Shown here piece after piece: positions 11,620-23,514 of a stretch of DNA of 64,000 nt. This stretch comes from Lactuca virosa (lineage: Eukaryota; Streptophyta; Magnoliopsida; Asterales; Asteraceae): contig CAKMRJ010005634.1 of NCBI GenBank assembly GCA_928212115.1, forward strand, positions 117,261,605-117,325,604, given 5' to 3'. Position 1 is the first letter of the stretch. The number at the start of each line of letters is the position of its first letter. The notes under the pieces are model-generated. The model ran no database searches. It was not told the origin of the DNA and saw nothing but the letters and a program-made list of their open reading frames with translations. A program made the position numbers and the translations under genes.

Positions 11620-12752
11620 TTGGGAGTACTAGGCATACCTGGAGTACGTTGGGCGTATGCAATCAGTTCCCAAACTCTATTTTCATGGTTTGAGCCCTAT
11701 TTAAACTCCTTAACTTCCCCAAACCCATTCCATTCTCAGCCTCCACCTCTCCAACACCCTCCTTTGAAAACCTAAGCCTAGTTTGAGACTTGTGAGCAAA
11801 AGAAGGTGTTCTTGAATGCTTTAGAGTGTTCTTGGTGCATCTTGGAGAAGAAGGAGCTCATTGGAGAAGTGTTGGTTGCATTAGAGCTTGTAGATCCAGA
11901 CTTTGTTCACCTTAATCTTTCTTCAAGATGTATAAAGCTTGAATCTTGATGATGCATTTGTTAGATCTAGCTAGTTTAGGGTGTTATGAGCTTTTGGTCA
12001 CTTTAGTATAAAGTTTAGATCTTGAAAGTTTGTGACATTTTATGGATAAAGTTGGAAACTTTATCCATCTAAACATCATATTGATTCAGATCTAAAGGCT
12101 AGAGACTTGGACTTAATGGATTAAGTTGAAAAAGATGCACTTTTGGTCCCTTTGAGACTTAAAGACTAGATCTTGGTTGTTTGGACCATTCTAATAGATA
12201 AAGTTCGAAACTTTATCCATTATGGAGTCATTAGGAACCATAAAAATGTGACCTTGGTCCCTAGTTTCCTCCATGCATAGTCTTGGATAACTTAATGGTT
12301 AAGAAGTTAGGGTTTTTAGATGTTGAAAACTTAATAGCCATGCATGGCCATAAAGTTGGAAAAATTTATGGTTAAGGATATCATTTGAGGGTTAGATCAA
12401 GATTTTGGACGAAAGAGCTTAAATGATTAAGCTCTTAATGGATTGGGAGGATGGCAGTCGCGTACGCTAGGTGTACCAAAGGGCACGCATACGTAGTCAA
12501 CCCCTCGACTTCTGGTGAAGGCGTAGTACGCTCCGCGTACGTGTTGAGTACGCACAACATACTCAACTGAGTTGACCCGGTCGACTCTATTGACTTTTGA
12601 CTTTGACTAGGATTTTGACCAAGTTTGACCTAAGGGCATTTTGGGTAATTTGATTTAGAGTTTGAGATTTGGGTTCCTGTTAATTGTATAGGTGACCGGT
12701 AGAGATAGCTTTCAGAGAAGTGATCGGTGCAGCTATTCTTTCAGACAGTGAG

Positions 12753-13163
12753 GTGAGTTTCTCACTGTATCCATGGGTCGAAGGCACCAATGCCAGCCCA
12801 TTATTGTTTTATTTAGGCTGATAACTGTTGTGTGGTTTACATGAGTTTGTATGATGGGTTGAAATAAACCCCAAGGCAGAGCCTATTATTATATGTTTGG
12901 GTGGAAATAGACCCTAGGGTGAGGCCCACTATTGTATGATCACGTTGAAAGATACCCCAAGGCGAGGCCCCAGGGCGGGGCCCATATGTGTTGATCGGGT
13001 TGAAAACACCCCACGACGAGGCCCTAGGGCGGAACCCATATATGTATATCGGGTTGGTTATACCCTAGGGTTAGGCCAAGTTTTATGTTATGGTATGTGG
13101 TACTTTAGGGTACTCACTAAGCTTTGTGCTTACAGTTTATGTTTATGGTTTTCGGTATTTCCG
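12753..13163 (+). other. Putative LTR intron of gypsy-1 (acceptor damaged)
   Basis: It opens with GAG|GTGAGTT at 12753 and would end at the position matching TTTCAG|GTAC in the related LTRs, but here the acceptor reads TTTCCG|GTAC, so CAG is lost. It encloses the minisatellite at about 12840-13075. The same arrangement recurs in four other LTRs (25927, 43133, 44896 and 57453). Splicing is inferred from the site pattern only. Confidence 0.45.
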
Positions 13164-13349
13164 GTACGAAAGGGAAGGGCCCGGTGTGACTGCATCGCAT
13201 CCACCAGAGTTTTTCGCATTGGCAATTTTCAATATTTACTCTGATGTTTAAATAATATATTCACCTTGATTAGTTTTGGAACAACTCGTTTGTATGGTTT
13301 ATTGTTTTAAAAATGAAAATTTTACAATGAATTGGGACGTTACACTACA

Positions 13350-14460
13350 TAACAAGGGAAGGAATCCAGCCAAACCCAGAGAAGATTGCTGATCTTCTAG
13401 ACACGACAGAACCACGAAGCTTAAAGGAGATGCAAGCCCTGAATGGGAAAATTATGGCTCTGGGAGGATTCATAGCACGATCAGCGGATAAGGCAATGCA
13501 GCTATTCCAGACGCAAAAAAGATGTATCGATAAACATAACTTCAACTGAACTCGCGAGGCCGAACATGCTCTCCAGGAATTGAAAAAGCCCTCAGGCAAG
13601 TCCCAATGCTGGCGAGCCCCATGCCAGGTGAAATCTTGTCAATGTACTTATCTGCAGCAACAGACGCAATTTCAACAGTGATGATGGTGGAAATACGGAA
13701 TAAACAGCTCTCCATATACTTCGTCAGTAAAGCACTATAAGGGGCAGATTTAAATTATCCCATGGTTGAGAAGGTAGTTAGCATTATTCTATGATGCCCG
13801 ACATTGGCGTTGATATTTCCAGGCACATCAAATCAAAGTCCTTACCATCCATCCTCTCAAAAGCATCATGCTCAAACCAGAGAAATCAGGAAGGCTAATC
13901 AAGTGGGCCATTGAGTTAGGAGAAAACGAGATATGATATCACCCTAGAACAAGTATAAAAAGACAACCCTCGGCAGACAACCTGAAAGAAGTTCTGGACA
14001 AGGGATGCAACATAACCACTATGTAGCAAGATGAAAGAGCAAAGACCATCATCAAAAATCTGGTCTGAACATTATACACCGATGGCGCACCCACCAGGGA
14101 AGGATCAGGAACGGGCCTTATACTTACCGACCCAAAAGGAAATGAGATAGCATACACAATACGGTTCTATTTTGTGACAACAAACAACAAAACCGAGTAC
14201 GAAGCTTTGCTAGCTGGATTAAAATTGGAAAACAAAGTTAGAGCAAAAAATTTGAAAGTTAGGACTGACTCGATGTTGATCACGAACCAAATAAACGGGT
14301 TATACGACACCAAGAATCCAAGAATAAAGAAATACATGAGAACAATCAATGAAATGATTGTATCTTTTGACACCTTGAAGATTGAGCAAGTCAAAAGGAG
14401 TGTGAAAAAAACATGCAGATGCACTTAGCAAATTGGCAGCAGCAACATACAGCCACTTAT
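13350..14460 (+). pseudogene. Tat-lineage gypsy relic: RT end and RNase H
   Basis: Starting just after gypsy-1, the frame reads the RT thumb/connection (ITREGIQPNPEKIADLL, then a GKIMALGGFIARSADKA-like run) and leads to an RNase H. The clearest part is 14072-14428: LYTDGAPTREGSGTG, NNKTEYEALLAGL and VRTDSMLI, which keep the Asp, Glu and Asp expected of RNase H. A frameshift near 14405 precedes an ADALSKLA match. A TGA stands just before LYTDG. The N-terminal RT, protease and gag are missing, evidently lost or separated when gypsy-1 inserted. Lineage assignment (Tat) rests on the pol style plus the 3' tandem repeat and is moderately sure. Confidence 0.8.
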
Positions 14461-14545
14461 CCAAAAAGTGTTGGTTTAAATACTCAAAGTAAAAAGCATA
14501 TATGAAAAAAAGTTAAATGCCATCGCAACAGAAGAAAAAGGTTGG

Positions 14546-15790
14546 ATGACTCACCTATATGACTACCTACTATACAACATGCTACCGAGTGACCCGAGTG
14601 AAGCACGAAAGGTGAAAATCAAAGCTCCCCAATTCATTGTAAAGAACGAACAACTATACAAAAGAGGATATGTAATGCCATGGTTATGCTGTGTAACGAC
14701 GTTAGAGGGAGCATACATCATGAAAGAAGCACACAAAGGTAAAGCAGGAGCACATGAAGGGGAAGGGACTTCACTGGGAATGTGCTATGCATGGGCCTCT
14801 ATTGGCCAACGATGTATAAAGAGGAAGAAGAACTAACGAAAAGATGTGTAGAATGTCAAAACTTCTCTCCAACACAGTGGTTACCATCCATACCAATATC
14901 GAGTATTTTTAGCCCTTAGCCCTTCCACCAGTGAGGGATTGATATTATAGGATTGGTCCCTAAAGCTCCAGGAAGGGTAAATTTCTTAGTAGTCGATGTT
15001 GAATACTCTACAAAATGGATCGAGGAAGAACCCATCGCAAATATCATAGGAAAGGCCATGATCAAGTTCATGTGGAAAAATATCTTGATGCGTTTCGAAA
15101 CTCCTAAAACCTTAATCAGTGACAACATGTTATAGTTCTCCGAAAATCCATTTTGAGGATGGTGTCAAGACAAACACATAGAGCAGCGTTTTACCTCAGT
15201 GGCTCACCCGCAAGCATATGGACAAACAAAAATATCAAACAAAGCATTGGTGAATGGAATCAAGAAGCACTTGGGAAAAGAAAAGGGCAATTGGTTAGAG
15301 GATATACCTAGTGTCCTATGGTTCAATAGAACAACGTGCGCACCAGCACAAAAGAGACGTCGTCCAGCCTTGTTTTTGGCACAGAGGCACTGCTACCTAC
15401 AAAAATACCCGTGGGATCAGTGTGGACAATAGGTTTCAATCAAGAAGCATCAAATAAATATTTGCGCCACAACTTGGACCTGCTTGACGATAAGCGAGAA
15501 AGAGCCGAACTAAACCAGGTAGCATACAAATATCACGTTGAAATCTACTACAACAAACGAATTCAAGGGTGAGACATGAAGGTTGGAGACCTGGTGCTAA
15601 GGGCAACCGAGGTCAGTCATGGCGAGCCAATGGAAATACTAGGCCTAACATAGGAATGTCCATACAGGATAACAACGACACACCACAATGGATCTTATGA
15701 ATTGGAAACAATGGAGGGGCGACCCATACAATGAACTTGGCACATCCAGCACTTAAGGATTTTTTTTGTTTAACAGGGGGGGAGGAGAAG
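14546..15790 (+). pseudogene. Tat-lineage integrase relic with lost catalytic Glu
   Basis: Integrase of the same relic. The zinc-binding end survives partly (YWPTMYKEEEELTKRCVECQ at about 14800-14860). The core reads GIDIIG, KWIEEEP, SDN (about 15118) and AHPQAYGQTKISNKALV (about 15203). The first two catalytic Asp are present, but the Glu normally in GQ-x-E is Lys (GQTK). The C-terminal part continues through TEALLPTKIPVGSV in a shifted frame (15336-15572), past a TGA, to KVGDLVLR and ends near 15790. Several stops and frameshifts are present. In life it would have joined cDNA to host DNA; it cannot now. Confidence 0.82.
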
Positions 15791-15934
15791 AGATGAAGGA
15801 TAGCCAAAGAACCAGTAATCTCATCCTTTTTTCTTTTTGTAATACGTCAAGTAGTAATGAATTAAAGACCTAGGGCTGATCGCCATAGGCAGTTACCTTG
15901 ATCATATCTCCTTTTTCCTTTTCCTATCATTATT

Positions 15935-16790
15935 TTGGCTCAAAGGATTGCAACCTTTTCCAAGGAAAGAGTTGCATGGTTCAAATAATCAACTCGATGC
16001 AACGACAAGCAGTTAAACCTTTATTTGGCTCAAAGAATTGCAACCTTTGCCAAGGAAAGAATTGTATGGTTCAAATACCCAACTCGATGCAACGACAAGC
16101 AGTTCAGCCTTGCCTTGGCTCAAAGGATTACAACCTTTTCCAAGGAAAGAGTTGTATGGTTCAAATACCCAACTCGACACAAGGGAAAAACCCTGCCTTG
16201 GCTCAAAAGATTGCAACCTTTGCCAAGGAAATAGTTGTATGGTTCAAATACCCAACTCAACGCAATGGAAAGCAATTCAACCTTGCCTTGGCTTAAAGGA
16301 TTGCAACCTTTGCCAAAGAAAGAGTTGTATGGTTCAAATACCCAAATCAACGCAACGACAAGCCATTCAGCCCTGCCTTGGCTCAAAGGATTGCAACCTT
16401 TTCCAAGGAAAGAGTTGTATGGTTCAAATACCCAACTAGACGCAGTGGCAAGTAGTTCAGCCTTGCCTTGGCTCAATGGATTGCAACTTTTTCCAAGGAA
16501 AGATTTGTATGGTTCAAATACCCAAGTTGACGCAACAGCAAGCAGTTTAACCATGCCTTGGCTCAAAGGATTGCAACCTTTTCCAAGGAAAGAGTTTAAT
16601 GGTTCAAATACCCAACTCGACGCAACGACAAGCAGTTCATCCTTTCCTTGGCTCAAAGGGTTGCAACCTTTGCCAAGAAAAAGAGTTGTATGGTAAATAC
16701 TCAACTCAATGCAATAGTAGGCAATTTAGCTCTGACTCGACCCAAAAGAATTATAACTTCTACCAAAGAAAGAAGTTATATGAATCAAAC
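15935..16790 (+). repeat. 90-bp tandem repeat, about 9.5 units
   Basis: Units share TTGGCTCAAAGGATTGCAA, then CCAAGGAAAGAGTTGTATGG, then TTCAAATACCCAACTCGA, starting at about 15935, 16025, 16115, 16197, 16288, 16378, 16468, 16558 and 16648; the last copy (16740 on) is diverged. Spacing is 90 bp except one 82-bp step. It follows the integrase relic, the place where Tat-lineage elements are known to carry variable 3' untranslated tandem repeats. Because 90 is a multiple of 3, several frames are open; I do not read them as genes. Confidence 0.95.
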
Positions 16791-17153
16791 ACAATACGCA
16801 TGCAAAGAAAAAGGCGAGAAAACAACATACATAGCAATACAAAAGGGGAAAGTTCTTGTTTTGTTACACGCCAAAACCTTAAAAACCTAGGCTACACAGG
16901 GTCAACATTAAAAGCAAAATATTTATTCACACCCATTTTAGGGCAACACTAAGTCAAAAGCACGAAAGGTCCTTCATTTGCCAGCTCCTCCATCCAAGCA
17001 TGTGATATTGGCATCACTGCTAGGACCTGCTCCTCCATGATCATTATCCGCACACAACCGACAGAGGCCATCAATGTCAAGGGAACCCAACTTCATTAGG
17101 GAAGCATAGTCACAGGAGATGAACGAGTCAATCACATTGACTATCTCTCCAAA
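16791..17153. other. Junction between Tat relic and copia-B, unclassified
   Basis: About 360 bp with no gene I can support. The Tat 3' untranslated region must end and copia-B begin somewhere here, but I see no LTR, primer site or target duplication. A minus-strand open frame (16974-17312) crosses it; see rejected items. Confidence 0.5.
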
Positions 17154-17898
17154 ATGGCTAGAGGCGGAACTGGCAGCACTAGGATCAAACGTTCCAACAC
17201 CTCTTCTCATTCTTTTGGAAATGGTTTTCATCTTCCTTGTGAAGATGATCTTCCATATTCTAAATAAGGCGAAAATGTTTTCCCTTTTTTGAGAATTGGT
17301 GGAACTAGACATCGTGCTTCTTCAACTCTTCCACCACCTCTTCTTGTGACTCTCCCAACTTTACGTTTTCCTCAAGTTGAAAGATACGAAACTACTCAAT
17401 CCTTATTTACATGTAAACATCAAAATGGAAACTTTCTGTGTGTTCATGTTCTGAAAATGAAATTGTACATCAACAAGTTGGATAGATTGGGTGTCGTTTC
17501 CCAAGGGAGCAAGCCATTGACTAGGTTTTTCTCTCACTTCCAGAGTCATATGATCAGTTCGTTGAGAACTTTTATATGAGGAATCTCGACATGACCCTAA
17601 TGATCTGACCCAAATGTTTATTGTTTCTGAAGCAGAAATGCTTAAGAGCACATCTAAAGCAGAAATGATTATTGGGTCTAATTCCAAGGTTTCCATAGAC
17701 ATTAAAAATAGTGACAATGGTGGTCCAGAAAAGATTTCTCTTCCTAATGGAAAGGGTTCATCCAAGATCAAATCGCTTGATTGTATGGTAAACGGAAAAA
17801 CTATTTTTGGGATCATTCCAAGTGTTAACCCCAAAGAGTCCATCTGTTTCTACTACCAATTGAAGGGACATTGGAAACGAAGCTGCCCAAATACTTGA
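17154..17898 (+). pseudogene. Copia-B gag relic
   Basis: Gag of a plus-strand copia element related to copia-A. The frame from the ATG at 17154 reads GNGFHLPCEDDLPYSK, a TAA near 17262, then SSTLPPPLLVTLPTLRFPQ, VHVLKMKLYINKLDRLG (typical of copia capsid, UBN2 type) and on to about 17579. After a frameshift, 17614-17898 holds SLPNGKGS and the knuckle CFYYQLKGHWKRSC, where the second Cys ligand is Tyr. It is broken by a stop, a frameshift and a lost zinc ligand. Confidence 0.82.
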
Positions 17899-20800
17899 AA
17901 GATCTAAGAGATAGTAAAGTCAAGTCGTGTGACTCTACTTCAGGTACATCCATTATCTGATTCCATTGCTTTATAAGTTCCTATTCATAGACTCTTAATA
18001 CATGATGAGATGATCACATGTTGATGGTATTAAAGGAGCTAAAAGAAAGAAGGAAGCTTGAACAAGGTGAGCTAAATCTGATCATGAGAAATGGAATTTG
18101 GTCACATGGTTCGAAGATCTGAATTTGAGAGCTACTTTTAAGAAGTTGGGATAATTAAATAGATTGTTATTATTTTTCAGAAATGTCAAGTAACATAGTT
18201 TTCATTTTATGCGTTGTAAGGTCATGTTCCAAATTTTCATTTATTTTTAATAAAAGTGAAATTTTGTTATATCTGGTTCCCTTATTTTATATTTCCTTGT
18301 ATTGACATTTATGAAAATGTTGGTTACATTTCTAATAATAGCAATATTAATTATGGATTTGATTCTTATAATATCGCTCGTGGCATTGTCATAATTAACC
18401 AAGTGAAAAGAAATCTCATCACCAACTGGACAGATACTTGGTGTTGTACAAGTCGCATTGTATAGCATATAAGAATCTTGTTCTTTGGAAAATTATAACT
18501 AATTCATTGACCACATGTTTATATGAGGCAAGTGAAGGACTAATGGATCTAGTACATGTTGATCCATCACAAAGGACGATAACTCTATTCGTCATGATTT
18601 ACTGATGCTTTAGTAAGTATGGTTGTGTTTATAAGATTAAGCATAATTATAATACCCTTGAAAAGATTCAAAGTGTAGCAGAACGAATGAGAAGAATTTA
18701 TTAGGTAGAAAGATAAAAGTTTCTCAAATCTGAAAGGAAAGGAAAGTACTTTAGTATCATTTTTTATGATCATCTTAGTGATTATGTATTTATATCACAA
18801 TTGATCCTTGAAGAACATCTTAGTGCAATTGTATGACTAAGAAGAGGAATCAATATTGTTTCAATTAGTTTGATCAAGAGATGAGTCACACTTTGTTCCA
18901 ATCATGTTTTGGTGTCATGCTCTAGTAACTATGAATCATATCTTTAAACCCATTTCAAACTAAGAAGGTTGAAAAAACGCCTCGAAATATGTGGAGTAAA
19001 ATGTTTCTTACTCTAGCATATATGGAATTGGAGTTGTGATATTTTTCGTTAATTGAGAAACAAAAGATAAAGTAAGAATTATTCTTTAAAGTGTTTTCTT
19101 GTAGTGAATCTACAGGAACTTTTGAATATTTGTTTTAGCTCGTCAAATGAATGTTCTTTGAGAGAAAATTTAATATGTTAAGAAATCAGTGGGAGTCATA
19201 TCGATCTTGAGAGTTTCAAGAGTCAATAGAAAATAAACCTTTTAGTTATCACTAGCACGCGATCTGAGGTTGGTAACCTATCGTGTTTAGTTGACACATT
19301 CTTATTTCTGTGCACTTATAGTTGAGTTGGCAATGCTTATGCGTTCTATGTTTTTCATTTAACTACAAAAGCAAAATCGCAATGGTCAGTGAAAGTACAT
19401 TGATCAATATGGGTGAGCTGCTAACAAAATGGAAGCATTTGTAGGCCCTTGAGCTACCAGAGGGCAAGAAATGTAGAATAGTGAAGTTCAGTCCATGAAG
19501 GAAAGCAAAATTTGAATTTAGTTTTGTCCTGAACTTTGACTTATGATTATAGGTTGGAAATGATATATTCACATGGATGGGAGCGTATTCACCATGAAAT
19601 TTAGGTGGAAAAGTTTTCGCTCTAATTCATGATAATGATTATGAGGAAATACTTTCACTAATAGATTCTTAAGATCCGATAAAGATCAATATGGATATTG
19701 GTTGTATTAATTGCATTCTCAAATTCACAACATGATTAGGCATCCCTCTTCATATTTCAAATTATGAGGAATGGCAAGGAATTGTTTGAAATTTCAAGAC
19801 ATATATCTATAAGTTCTGAAAGGGTTTAAACACACACATATGCTGTCTAATTAAGGTGTATAAGCTTAAGAAGTATAGTTGGAGAATTATCGAAACATCA
19901 CGCAACAGAAGTTTGTACTTCACTAAGAAAATCAAGAGTATTGTTTTCTAGAATTCAAATTGATTTCTAGGTACATGTGAACGCTAGTGGGAGAATAATT
20001 GTTATGCTAGTATTGCATGTTAACAATACTATTCGTGGGGAACAAAGTTTTCAATTTGAAAATTACAAAGTTTAGGAATTGTTTTGCTATAGTAGACTTG
20101 TGGGAGAGGTCACTCATACTTCTTTTCAAATCTAAAGGTTTAGATTGTAGAGTTTAATAGAACTTAGTCAAAGACATATATGAATATCATGTTGAAATGG
20201 TTCAACATAGCAAAATCAATATATGAAAATATCATAGCAAAAGACTGAACATATATCAAATCCTTATGTGAGACATAATGAGTCGAGTCCCATATGCTTT
20301 AGATATCGGATCGATTATATATGCTATAATATTAACTTATTATTTTGGATGGACCATAGTGACATGATTTTGGATTTAGATGGCTCTTGATCAGAATTGA
20401 TGGTCATATGGAAATATGGAAATGTTTCCATAATGGGAGATACTTGAAAATGTCTAAGTGTGAGTTGGAAACTTTAATGCAAGAGAAGTATTCAAGGAGT
20501 GTACCTTGAATTAGAACCTTCATTACCATGGAATCCTATCTAGTAACAAAGTTCCAATGGGATATTTCGTAATATCAAAGACTCATTATTTGAGACTTTG
20601 GAATCTTGATATCACAAGATATTTCGTAATATCAAAGACTCATTATTTGAGACTTTGGAATTGTGAAATGAGAATCATTGAAATAATGTCATGTTGATCT
20701 GTTCACAAAGGAAGGACCATAGAGAGGCATAGTATGCATGTTCATAACATGGCATGACTAATGTTTAATTCAAGTGGTTAGTTGAATACTCGAAACATTA

Positions 20801-21648
20801 TACAATGAATAAAGTCGTAATTATTATGGTGATTAAATAATAGATATTATTTATATTCGATAGTTTTGAGACCATAGGTAATTATTTTATTATTGTGTTT
20901 CACTTTGCATGTTTTACTTCCTGAATGATTTGATTATTCGAAATTCCACAGTCGCTCATGCTTTTGGAAGTAATTAGTGAATTAAGACTGTCATGAATTG
21001 AACTGTAGATTGTCTATTGATTTTAGACATTTCAATGGTTGCTACAATGTTCATGAGCACTTAGAAAAATTGAGATTTTGAGTATTAGATAAACGCACGC
21101 TAAAAGAATTATTTCATGGATTTTATCACAAGTAATTCTAAGGCGATAATATCTTATATTCTTGAAATGGAGATATATGAGTTGTAATTTACAAGTCGAT
21201 TGTGTATTGGTGTTACGTAAATGCAGTAGTAACTTGATGTTATAAAACTTAGTGTCATGCATGATTTGGTGTGTAAAAGATACAAGAATATGAGTCGAAA
21301 TTTATTCCTTCCTTTTTCCCCTAACGAGAAAAGTGATATCTTTGGTCCTCTCGATGATTTTTTTGTCGACATCTAAAGTGCTTGGATGAGCCGAGACTGA
21401 ATTGATGTATTCAATTAGTAGTCTGAATTCAGCCGTCATAAATCAGGAAATTGGGAAACAGAATTTTAGACAATGAGACTAATTTCAATCCATGTCTCGT
21501 GTCCATACGATATCTTGTAGAACGAATGAATATTTTATCAATTATCTTAGGACTATTGTTTGATCAGATCAGAGACTAGAGTTTCTCTGGGAAGCACCCT
21601 TTGCTATTGGTTTAGAAGTTATACTGGCAGTTGTAGTTATAGACTTAT
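17899..21648 (+). pseudogene. Copia-B pol region, degenerate
   Basis: About 3.75 kb of AT-rich sequence with no long frame. A weak integrase trace (SKYGCVYKIKH at about 18610) lies at the place matching the trace in copia-A, and long stretches are alignable to the complement of copia-A 4724-8340 at the nucleotide level. A 44-bp segment is perfectly duplicated at 20561-20604 and 20618-20661. No RT or catalytic motifs are visible. Confidence 0.6.
20561..20661 (+). repeat. Local 57-bp-period duplication
   Basis: The segment starting GATATTTCGTAATATCAAAG occurs at 20561 and again at 20618, identical over about 44 bp. Identity inside otherwise decayed sequence points to a recent local duplication. 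Confidence 0.9.
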
Positions 21649-21661
21649 CCAAGTGGGAGAC
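21649..21661 (+). other. Polypurine tract of copia-B
   Basis: CCAAGTGGGAGAC, identical to the tract of copia-A and immediately before the LTR start at 21662. It confirms plus orientation. Confidence 0.85.
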
Positions 21662-22500
21662 TATTGGATTAGGTGTCTAATCCAATAACTAAATTGGTAT
21701 ATACTTAAATTGTTAGCAAAGTACTTTTGGGTTGCCCTCAAACCTGAAATTGGATAGGATGAATTTTAGAGAGAGAGACTGCTTTATTGATTTATCATAT
21801 GGTTAACAAATTACAATAAATGATTTATTAATATATTATGAGAATAATATATTAATTAAAAATGGTAATCAAGAATTAATTAGAAGCTAATTAGAATTAA
21901 TTTTGGGATTAATTGGATTAATTAACAGTGTAAGGACCTAAGCTGTAATTATTCAATAGTTGAACAAAAGGGATTCCAGAACCTTCCACGGGTGTTGGAT
22001 GGTTTTAAGGAGTATTCTAGGGGTTCTACAATATCCCTTGAAGATAATTAGGAAACTAAAATTATCTAATTTGAGATATTATTATTTTAATCAAGTAAGG
22101 GTTATCTAGGGCTTTCATATCAACTATAAACAGGGTTCCTTAGCTTCATATTTTCGGCCACTCTTTTTGCCAAGTGCATAGCCAAAAATATTCCTTCTCA
22201 TCGTCTCTCTTCAAGTTTCCTTAGTTGCTAGGGCTTGGGTGTGAACCATCAAAAGCACGAGATTTCTGGTGCTTGCTTCAAAGAGCAATTGAAGAAGGAA
22301 TTCATTGATTATCTACAAGAACAATCAAAAGGTATGTAATCCCTAACTTGTTTATGTTTTTCAAAAATAGATAAGGTTTATAGGGTTCATGTTGTTCAAT
22401 AGAATGTTACTTCAATAGTGTTATGACATGGATCTTATAGGTTGCATGTAACCTTTAGTGTACAAGGATTTATCCGCGTTATTGCATGTAAAACCCATCG
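21662..22500 (+). repeat. Copia-B 3' LTR
   Basis: It starts TATTGGATTAGGTGTC (terminal TG mutated to TA), matching the start of the copia-A LTR read on its own strand. It contains a TATAAA box at 22125-22130 (CAACTATAAACAGGG), and its end is placed near 22500 by the AAAACCCATCG stretch, which resembles the AAAACCCAACA end of copia-A. The end is uncertain by some tens of bases. No matching 5' LTR is visible. Confidence 0.65.
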
Positions 22501-22564
22501 GTTTTTACTCGACATCAAGAAACATATAAAATTTTCATTTACATAAACTTTTTCTCTTTAATTA

Positions 22565-23514
22565 AGCCCAAGAAGATAAAGATGCTCTGAAAGATGTTGA
22601 CTGAATCAAATCCATGGAAGATGAACTTAATGATTTTGAGTGTCGTAATGTATGGACTCTTGTTCCTCGCCCTGAGAACAAAACCATCATAGGCACTCAA
22701 AGGGTTTTTCAGAACAAAATGGATAAGGATGGAATAACTGCAGGATATTTTGAATAAATTATCTTTCAGTGACTGTAAGCCTGCCAATACTTCCATGGCT
22801 TCACGTTCAAAGATTCATGTTGACGCTGATGGTATCGATGTCAATCCTACCTTATATCGAGGAATGATTGGATCTTTGTTGTATCTTACAGTGAGTCACC
22901 CTGATATGACGTTTGCTACCAGTATTTGTGCTCGACATCAAGCTCATCAAAAAGAGTATCATCTCAATGTTGTCAAGTGCATCTTTAGATACCTAAAGCA
23001 CTCTCTAAATATTGGGCTGTGGTATTCTTGTGATTCTCCTTTTGAATTTGTTGGTTTCACCAATTATGATTATGCAGGTTGTTCTTTAGATGGAAAAAGT
23101 ACTTCTGGTGGATGTAAAATCTTAGGTAACATATTGATTAGCTAGTCTAGAAAGAAAGAAAATTTTGTTACTTGTTGAACTGTTGAAGCTGAATATGTTG
23201 CCGCTAGGAGACGTTGTGCGCAAATTCTTTGGATTCAGAATCAGCTTCTGGATTATGGATTTAAGGTTCAAAAGACTCCTATTTGCTGTGATAACACTAG
23301 GGCTATTCTCGTTACTCAAAATCCAATTCATCACTCCAAAATAAAGCATATAGAGATTCGACATCACTTCACCAGGGACAATGTTCAAAAAGGGAAGGTT
23401 GAGTTGATGTACATTCCAACTGATAATCAACTCGTTGATATCTTTACCAAGCCACTAGAGGAACTAAAGATCACTTTTCTCACCGGTGAACTAGGCATGA
23501 TTTCCATGTCCTGA
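22565..23514 (+). pseudogene. Copia-C pol relic: RT start fused to RNase H
   Basis: SIRE/Maximus-style copia pol with a large internal deletion. It reads MEDELNDFECRNVWTLVPRP and QNKMDKDGIT (RT N-terminus), then jumps at about 22745 into LNKLSFSDCKPANTSMASR and the connection/RNase H: YRGMIGSLLYLT, GFTNYDYAGC, DGKSTSGGC, VEAEYVA, CDNTRAI, SKIKHIEIRHHF and the terminal VDIFTKPLEE before the TGA at 23512. RNase H acidic residues (D in YDYAG, E in AEY, D in CDN) are visible. Two stops interrupt the block around 23145-23178. The RT palm with its DD pair is deleted. Confidence 0.9.

Larger units (their letters stand above)
3175..13344 (+). mobile_element. 3' LTR of gypsy-1, split by copia-A
   Basis: The LTR starts TGTAACACCC at 3175, directly after the polypurine tract, and ends GGGACGTTACA at 13344. 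Copia-A (3557-11614) interrupts it; without copia-A and one TSD copy it is about 2.1 kb, matching the solo LTRs at 25927-28126 and 44896-46933. It has a TATTTAAA box at 11698-11705, a GAG|GTGAGTT donor-like site at 12753, a GTTGAAA-type minisatellite at about 12840-13075 and the shared ACTCACTAAGCTTTGTGCTTACAG block near 13114. Instead of ACTCG-N-CGAGT it carries GTACGC-NN-GCGTAC inverted repeats (about 3531, 11640, 12462, 12526). Confidence 0.88.

Noticed and set aside
16120..16704. A 194-codon open frame on the minus strand, and others on the plus strand, across the 90-bp repeat
   Set aside because: The unit is 90 bp, a multiple of 3, so any frame free of stops in one unit stays open through all. 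Several frames on both strands are open at once and there is no start context or known domain.
16974..17312. A 112-codon minus-strand frame that could be the antisense ORF known downstream of pol in some Tat elements (Retand, Grande)
   Set aside because: Its first half lies opposite copia-B gag (17154 on), so it spans two different elements; no similarity to a known protein seen. The idea cannot be excluded for 16974-17150 only.
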